DNA of 19,363 nt, taken from positions 1-19,363 of the forward strand of contig CAZRDB010000088.1 of the NCBI GenBank assembly GCA_964598695.1, in the 5' to 3' direction. The position numbers were made by a program, and so were the translations under genes. This DNA comes from CAZRDB01 sp964598695 (GTDB lineage Bacteria > Armatimonadota > Zipacnadia > UBA1398). Below are positions 15,207 to 19,363 of the stretch, one piece after another (within the stretch, counting starts at the first letter, position 1; each line of letters begins with the position of its first letter). The notes beneath the pieces were generated by a model. It saw nothing but the letters and a program-made list of their open reading frames with translations. It had not been told where the DNA came from and searched no databases.

Positions 15207-16364
15207 GTGGGGCGTTCCAGGGTCCAAGCGAGCATCCTCGTCGTGGACGATGTCCCCGACAACCTCGAGGTGCTGTGCTCGATGCTGCGGTCGCTCGGCC
15301 ACGAGCCCCGGCCCGTGCCGAACGGCCACCTCGCGCTGTCGGCGGCGCGGAGCGCGCCGCCCGACCTGGTGCTGCTCGACGTGATGATGCCGGGGATGGA
15401 CGGCTACGCCGTGCTCCACGTGCTCAAGAGCGACCGCTCGCTCAAGCACATCCCGGTGATCATGGTCTCCGCGCTCGATGAGCAGGAGGGCGCGCTACGC
15501 TGCATCGAAGCCGGCGCCGACGACTACCTGACCAAGCCGGTCTCGGAGATGCTGCTGCGCGCGCGGGTCAGCGCCGGGCTGGAGCGCAAGCGGTGGTACG
15601 ACAGCGAGCGGGAGCTGCTCGAACGCACCCTGGCCGGTTCGGTGGCGCTCCTGACCGGTCTGCTCGCGCGCGCCAACCCGATCGCCTTCGAGCGGGCGAA
15701 GCGGGTCCACGAGATGGCGCTGCTCCTCGCGGGCCAGATGGGTCTCGAGTCGACCTGGGAGGTCGATCTGGCCGGCATGTTCTGCCAGCTCGGCTGCATC
15801 GACGTCCCAGCGACGATCCTGGAGAAGGCCTACGCCGGCGAGCCGCTCACCCCCGAGGAGCAGGCCCGCTACGACGCCCACCCCCAGCTCGCGGCCGAAC
15901 TGCTCTCGACGATCCCTCGCCTCGAGGGGGTCGCGCACTGCGTGCGGTACGCCCACAAGAACTACGACGGCAGCGGGCCGCCCGACGACGACCTCGCGGG
16001 CGACGCCCTTCCGGTCGGCGCGCGCATCCTCGCGCTCACGCTCGACTACGACCAGCTCCTGGTCTCCGGGCACGACTCGGGGGAGGCGCTCGGCCGGCTC
16101 GCCGAGCAGGCAGGCTGGTACGATCCGGCCGTGCTGCGCGCCCTCTCGGCGGCGCTCGAGGCCGAGGGGGCGGTCCTGCGCGCCGTCCGCCTCGCCGATC
16201 TGCAGGAGGGGATGGAGCTGGTGCACGACATCGTCTCGCTCACGGGCGAGGTGCTCGTGCCCCGTGGCCGCGTCGTCACGGCGCTGCTCCGCGACCGGCT
16301 CGCCCGGGGCGAGATCGGCGCGCGCGAGCCGGTGATGGTCCGGTCGGCCGCCCCGACGGACTAG
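15207..16364 (+). CDS. Response regulator with degenerate HD-GYP-like domain
   Basis: A 385-residue response regulator. The N-terminal receiver (about 9-122) has Asp14/Asp15, acceptor Asp58, Ser89 and Lys110. A linker leads to an HD-GYP-type helical domain (about 140-300), recognisable by HPQLAAELLSTIPRLE (225-240), HKNYDGSGPP (250-259) and the GARILAL segment (271-277). The catalytic HD pair of a c-di-GMP phosphodiesterase is missing: where HDIGK is expected the protein reads CQLGC (193-197). GYP is GPP, and the expected late Asp is Leu278. It is therefore probably a binding or scaffolding domain rather than a hydrolase. A small C-terminal domain (320-380) follows the RLADLQEGM pattern of this regulator class. 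It lies 87 bp after the CHASE4 kinase, probably co-transcribed, and is its likely phosphorylation target. Its stop overlaps that of the converging acetyltransferase gene. Confidence 0.9.
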   Translation: MGRSRVQASILVVDDVPDNLEVLCSMLRSLGHEPRPVPNGHLALSAARSAPPDLVLLDVMMPGMDGYAVLHVLKSDRSLKHIPVIMVSALDEQEGALRCIEAGADDYLTKPVSEMLLRARVSAGLERKRWYDSERELLERTLAGSVALLTGLLARANPIAFERAKRVHEMALLLAGQMGLESTWEVDLAGMFCQLGCIDVPATILEKAYAGEPLTPEEQARYDAHPQLAAELLSTIPRLEGVAHCVRYAHKNYDGSGPPDDDLAGDALPVGARILALTLDYDQLLVSGHDSGEALGRLAEQAGWYDPAVLRALSAALEAEGAVLRAVRLADLQEGMELVHDIVSLTGEVLVPRGRVVTALLRDRLARGEIGAREPVMVRSAAPTD

Positions 16365-17134
16365 CACCCGGTCGGGCCGGTCGGCTCCACGAAACACAGC
16401 GGATCGCGGCGGAGCGCCGCCTCCGCCACCCGCCACAGCGCGCGGCAGTCGACCAGATGGGCCGTCGCCCGGAGCACCGGTCCCGCGCGCAGCTCGTCGT
16501 CCGCCAGCAGGTGCTCCAGCCGCTCGTACCGCTGCGCGTACCCCACGAAACCGTGCCGGCGGCAGCGGTACGCGCGCTCGTCGCCCGAGAGGTCTCGGAG
16601 CCGGTAGGTCACGGCGCCGGCGAAGAGGTAGGGCGGCTCGACCAGCTCCTCGACCGCGTGCATCGAGGTGTTCGGCGCCAGGCCGCAGCCGAGCATGAGC
16701 ACCCGGCCTCCCTCGTCGCGCAGCCCGCGGAAGGGCGAGTGCGCGCCACACGGGGTGTCGTCGAGCGGGTGCGCGTCGAGAAGCCTCTCGGCCGCCGGCC
16801 CCACACCGCAGACCGAGTGGGTCGGGTGAAGGCTGCGGCGTGTGCCCGGCCGCGTCCGGAAGTGCTCCGACAGGGCGCCGACGCACGAGGGCGTGTGGGC
16901 GCGGTCGAACACCGGGTTGGCGCGGTCGACCGTAGCGTAGCTGAGCGCGGGGAGCAGCAGGGTGCCCTCCGCACCCAGGGCGTCGAGCAACCCGAGGATC
17001 ACCGTCTCGGCCCCGCCGGCGACCGGTCCCAGCGAACGCAGCGACGAGTGGACGAGCAGCGTCCCGCCCTCCGGCACACCCAGGGCCGAGAGGTCGGCGG
17101 CGATCCGCCGGCGCGCTCTCTGTGCGTCATCCAC
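16361..17134 (-). CDS. AAC(3)-family (aminoglycoside 3-N-acetyltransferase-like) N-acetyltransferase
   Basis: A 257-residue member of the antibiotic-acetyltransferase AAC(3) fold family, which uses acetyl-CoA to acetylate amino groups. Visible signatures are LLVHSSLRSLG (26-36), the GTLLLPALSY strand (57-66), HPTHSVCGVGPAAERLL (103-119), GAHSPF (130-135) and LMLGCGLAPNTSMHAVEE (146-163), which contains the catalytic-region His159 and Glu162. Many chromosomal members are not resistance genes but act on amino sugars or secondary metabolites. Here an amino-sugar substrate would fit the locus, as an inference. The start is GTG 17134, with GAGAGG 7 nt upstream. It lies 23 bp downstream of the exported glycosidase-like gene on the same strand, a likely two-gene operon. 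Its TAG overlaps the TAG of the converging response-regulator gene within one CTAG. Confidence 0.9.
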   Translation of the reverse strand: MDDAQRARRRIAADLSALGVPEGGTLLVHSSLRSLGPVAGGAETVILGLLDALGAEGTLLLPALSYATVDRANPVFDRAHTPSCVGALSEHFRTRPGTRRSLHPTHSVCGVGPAAERLLDAHPLDDTPCGAHSPFRGLRDEGGRVLMLGCGLAPNTSMHAVEELVEPPYLFAGAVTYRLRDLSGDERAYRCRRHGFVGYAQRYERLEHLLADDELRAGPVLRATAHLVDCRALWRVAEAALRRDPLCFVEPTGPTGC

Positions 17135-17157
17135 GCGGGATCCTCTCGCGAGCGGCT

Positions 17158-18363
17158 CTACCCGCCCAGGAGCACGAGCGCACCCTGCCCCGCGGCCAGC
17201 CAGCCGTGCTCCCCCGCGAGGTCTTGCAGGGCCCCGGTGTAGGGGTTGACCATCCGCACGCGGCCGGGCTCGCGGAAGCGGACCCCGAACGGCGTCGAGC
17301 GGTGGAGGTCCTTGTTCACCACGAGGACCGCCGGCTGGCCGTTGGGCCCCTCGAACTCGCCGACGACGAGTTCCGCGCCCTCGACGGAGGCGAGGTGGAC
17401 GCTGGTCTCGTCGCCCCGACAGCCCGCGGGCGCCGTCCCGTGGTGGAAGACGTTCACGCTGGTGAGCGTGAGGTAGGTCGGCGCCAGCTTGTGGAGCTGC
17501 AGGTTGACGTTTCGGAGCATCTCCCAGGTCGGGGTGCGGTGGCCGAACTGGTCGACCGGGGCCAGCCGGTAGTTGCCGACCTCGGGCGCGAAGTAGGTGA
17601 AGTAGGAGATCCCGCGGCCCCCGTAGGCGAGTGTCGTGTAGAGCTGGAAGCGGAAGCCGGCGGGCGAGGGCTCGGCGTAGTTGAAGTGGGCGTTGGAGAG
17701 GACGATGTTCCAGAAGGGGATCCCGGCCTCGAGCGCGGCGGCCCGGACGGCTTCGAGGTTCTGGAAGTAGCCCGCGCGCAGCGTGCCGTCGTCCATCAGC
17801 GCGTAGTGATCGTAGCTGAGGAAGCGCGGCTGGACGGTCGCCACGAACTGCCGGAGGTACTCCTCGTACGTCGCCGTGCCGAGCTGCGCCGGCGAGGCGT
17901 AGTTGGGAAAGAGGTTGATGTAGGCCGTCGCCCCGGGGTGGGCCTGACGGTAGGCCGCCGCCCAGCGGCCGAGCCCGGGGTAGACCGAGGCGTTGGGCTC
18001 GTCGCGGAGGTAGTAGCCGAACACCGCCGGGTGCTGCCCCACGCGGTCGACAAGGTCCTGCACGCGTCGCGCGACCTCGGCCTCGTCGAGCGCCGCTTCG
18101 GCGTCGCCCACGTGGGTGCCGCCCTCGGAGACGATCGCCTCGAGCCCGGCGGCCTGGACGGCGTCCAGGGTCTCGGGCGCGACGAACCCGGCCAGGTTGA
18201 ACCCACACGCGCGGATCCCCTCGAGCTGGTCGGCATCGTTGGGCGTCCAACCCCAGGGCAGAATCGCGAAGTCTTCGGGACTGGGCATTCCGTTCGCCTC
18301 CTGCGCCATCACGGGCGCGCATAGCGCGAAGCACGCGATGGCCGCTCCGACACAACCGCGCAT
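17158..18363 (-). CDS. Exported glycoside-hydrolase-like TIM-barrel protein
   Basis: A 401-residue protein with a signal peptide (1-20, MRGCVGAAIACFALCAPVMA). The TIM-barrel body contains GYYLRDEPN (116-124; Glu122 is a candidate acid/base residue), AYINLFPNYA (147-156), the YDHY strand (184-187), FWNIVLSNAHFN (217-228) and GRGISYFTYFAP (249-260). These features recall beta-galactosidase/GH42-like or cellulase-type barrels of uncharacterised subfamilies. A C-terminal beta-sandwich (about 300-400) ends with the AGQGALVLL pattern seen at the ends of glycosidases. Start ATG 18363 begins the signal peptide; a GGAGAG lies 8 nt upstream, and the open frame upstream is Arg-rich without family similarity. 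It is the first gene of an operon with the AAC(3)-like gene. Extracytoplasmic glycan cleavage or binding is inferred; the substrate is unknown. Confidence 0.82.
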   Translation of the reverse strand: MRGCVGAAIACFALCAPVMAQEANGMPSPEDFAILPWGWTPNDADQLEGIRACGFNLAGFVAPETLDAVQAAGLEAIVSEGGTHVGDAEAALDEAEVARRVQDLVDRVGQHPAVFGYYLRDEPNASVYPGLGRWAAAYRQAHPGATAYINLFPNYASPAQLGTATYEEYLRQFVATVQPRFLSYDHYALMDDGTLRAGYFQNLEAVRAAALEAGIPFWNIVLSNAHFNYAEPSPAGFRFQLYTTLAYGGRGISYFTYFAPEVGNYRLAPVDQFGHRTPTWEMLRNVNLQLHKLAPTYLTLTSVNVFHHGTAPAGCRGDETSVHLASVEGAELVVGEFEGPNGQPAVLVVNKDLHRSTPFGVRFREPGRVRMVNPYTGALQDLAGEHGWLAAGQGALVLLGG

Positions 18364-18514
18364 CGGTTCCACTCTCCGCTCTCTCGTCCCCCGTCTCCGG
18401 GCCGCCTCTTCCCCTTCCCCCCAACCACACCTCCGTCGGTCGTCACCGGACGCGGAGGGTTCGCGGCGACCAGGGCGAACTCCGTAGCTCGCACCAAGCC
18501 GCCACCGGCTGAAC

Positions 18515-18520
18515 GGAGGA
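18515..18520 (+). promoter_or_regulatory. Ribosome binding site of the TIM-barrel isomerase-like gene
   Basis: GGAGGA lies 6 nt upstream of ATG 18527, a textbook spacing that confirms the start. Confidence 0.75.
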
Positions 18521-18526
18521 CACCCC

Positions 18527-19345
18527 ATGAGGATCTCGATCGCCGGCTTCAGCTTCCATGGCCTGCTGGAGTCGGGCAGGATGGACATCTTCGGCTACCT
18601 CGAATCGATGCGCTACCGCTACGACCTGGGCGCCGCGGACATCTGGAACGGCATGCTCATCTCGACCGACGACGACTACATCGCGAAGGTGCGCGAGGCG
18701 CTCGACGAGCGCGACCTAGTCTGCGCCAACTACCACGCCGACGGCCCGCACGTCTGGGAGGACGACGCGGCCACCCGCGCGGAGCACCGCGCGCTGGCGC
18801 TTCGGCACCTGCGGGTCGCCGAGCTGCTGGGCGCGAGGACGGTCCGGATCGACACGGGCGGCGTCGTGGGGCCGATGACCGACGAGCAGCTCGACGTGCT
18901 CGCGACCACCTATCGCGAGTATGCCGAGTTCGGCGCCAACGCCGGCTTCCGTTGCGGGCCGGAGACCCACTGGGGCCTGTCCCTCGTGGCCGACAACATG
19001 GAGCGGATCGCGCGCGCCGTCGACCACCCGGGCTACGGCGTCCTGCTGCATGTCGGCCACTTCGAGCTGGGCGACGAGGAGGACGGCGACCGTCGCCTCG
19101 CGCCGTGGGCGTGCCACACGCACATCGACGCCCGCGTGACCGGCACCCGGCTCGAATCGGCCATGGAGATCCTCCGCGACGCCGGCTACCCGGGCTACTG
19201 GGGCGTGGAGCACCACTCGGGCAAGAACGAGTACCGCGAGGTCGAGTTCCAGCTCGCCTGCGTCCGCCGCGTCGTCGCGAGCTGGGGCGGCCAACAGGCG
19301 CGGAGCGAGGGGCCGCTCAACCTCCTGCTGCCCCACCTCGACTAG
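18527..19345 (+). CDS. Sugar phosphate isomerase/epimerase-like TIM-barrel protein (xylose-isomerase-like)
   Basis: A 272-residue protein of the xylose-isomerase-like / AP-endonuclease-2-like TIM-barrel superfamily, whose members isomerise or epimerise sugars, polyols and hydroxypyruvate using a divalent metal. Strand ends hold plausible metal ligands in the expected order: Glu146 (GPETHWG), His178 (HVGHFE), His199 (HTHIDAR) and Glu228 (WGVEHHSG). The length matches the family. ATG 18527 has GGAGGA at ideal spacing. The gene is divergent from the exported glycosidase-like gene across 163 bp, where I see no clear promoter motif. It probably acts in cytoplasmic breakdown of a sugar released by the neighbouring exported enzyme; that link is inference and the specific substrate is unknown. 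The gene is complete, ending 18 bp before the window edge. Confidence 0.88.
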   Translation: MRISIAGFSFHGLLESGRMDIFGYLESMRYRYDLGAADIWNGMLISTDDDYIAKVREALDERDLVCANYHADGPHVWEDDAATRAEHRALALRHLRVAELLGARTVRIDTGGVVGPMTDEQLDVLATTYREYAEFGANAGFRCGPETHWGLSLVADNMERIARAVDHPGYGVLLHVGHFELGDEEDGDRRLAPWACHTHIDARVTGTRLESAMEILRDAGYPGYWGVEHHSGKNEYREVEFQLACVRRVVASWGGQQARSEGPLNLLLPHLD

Positions 19346-19363
19346 CCCTCGACCGGACCACGG

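Noticed and set aside
16361..17134. A mobile antibiotic-resistance gene
   Set aside because: There is no transposase, integron site or terminal repeat nearby, the base composition matches the surroundings, and the gene sits tightly in a chromosomal-type operon.
18364..18526. A promoter in the divergent spacer between the glycosidase-like and isomerase-like genes
   Set aside because: A promoter must exist here, but I could find no convincing -35/-10 pair or symmetric operator in the GC-rich sequence.
1..19363. tRNA, rRNA, CRISPR, insertion sequences, attachment sites
   Set aside because: Read through on both strands; no cloverleaf, conserved rRNA segment, regularly spaced repeat or transposase motif was found.

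Overview
The window is very GC-rich (roughly 70% by eye), gene-dense bacterial DNA with eleven convincing protein genes. No rRNA, tRNA, CRISPR array, transposase or integrase was seen. The gene set points to an uncultured, heterotrophic, Gram-negative-type environmental bacterium: an HzsA-related diheme protein, a secreted glycoside-hydrolase-like TIM barrel, a GHL10-type TIM barrel, a UroD-like protein, a DegT aminotransferase, a sugar isomerase/epimerase and two large hybrid histidine kinases. These families occur together in PVC-type bacteria, Armatimonadota, Hydrogenedentota and similar lineages. The phylum cannot be fixed from this sequence alone. GTG starts are common (5 of the 10 genes whose start is visible), and most genes have a clear purine-rich ribosome binding site.

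Left part (1-3860): a 5'-truncated glycoside-hydrolase-like protein (+) converges on a DegT/DnrJ/EryC1/StrS aminotransferase (-). The aminotransferase is transcribed divergently from a UroD-family protein (+). Their shared 176-bp upstream region carries a striking nested inverted repeat. Middle-left (3863-9854, all -): a soluble GAF-PAS-GAF hybrid histidine kinase lies downstream of a large exported HzsA-related protein with two CXXCH heme motifs. Middle (10005-16364, all +): a secreted beta-propeller protein diverges from the HzsA-related gene. It is followed, after a 264-bp spacer rich in potential hairpins, by a membrane CHASE4-PAS4-HisKA-HATPase-REC kinase and a REC/HD-GYP-like response regulator whose metal-binding HD signature is degenerate. 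Right part (16361-19345): an AAC(3)-type N-acetyltransferase and an exported glycoside-hydrolase-like protein form a short minus-strand operon. A xylose-isomerase-like TIM-barrel protein is divergent from it.

Inferred joint function: the enzymes look like a carbohydrate and amino-sugar locus (aminotransferase, N-acetyltransferase, isomerase, two glycosidase-like barrels). Interleaved are a periplasmic redox/propeller pair and a two-component signalling block. The kinase plus HD-GYP-like regulator pair is the most secure functional unit. The HzsA-related protein and its divergent beta-propeller are the most intriguing, although nothing here supports real hydrazine synthesis. Convergent genes are packed tightly, and one pair shares a single CTAG for both stop codons.
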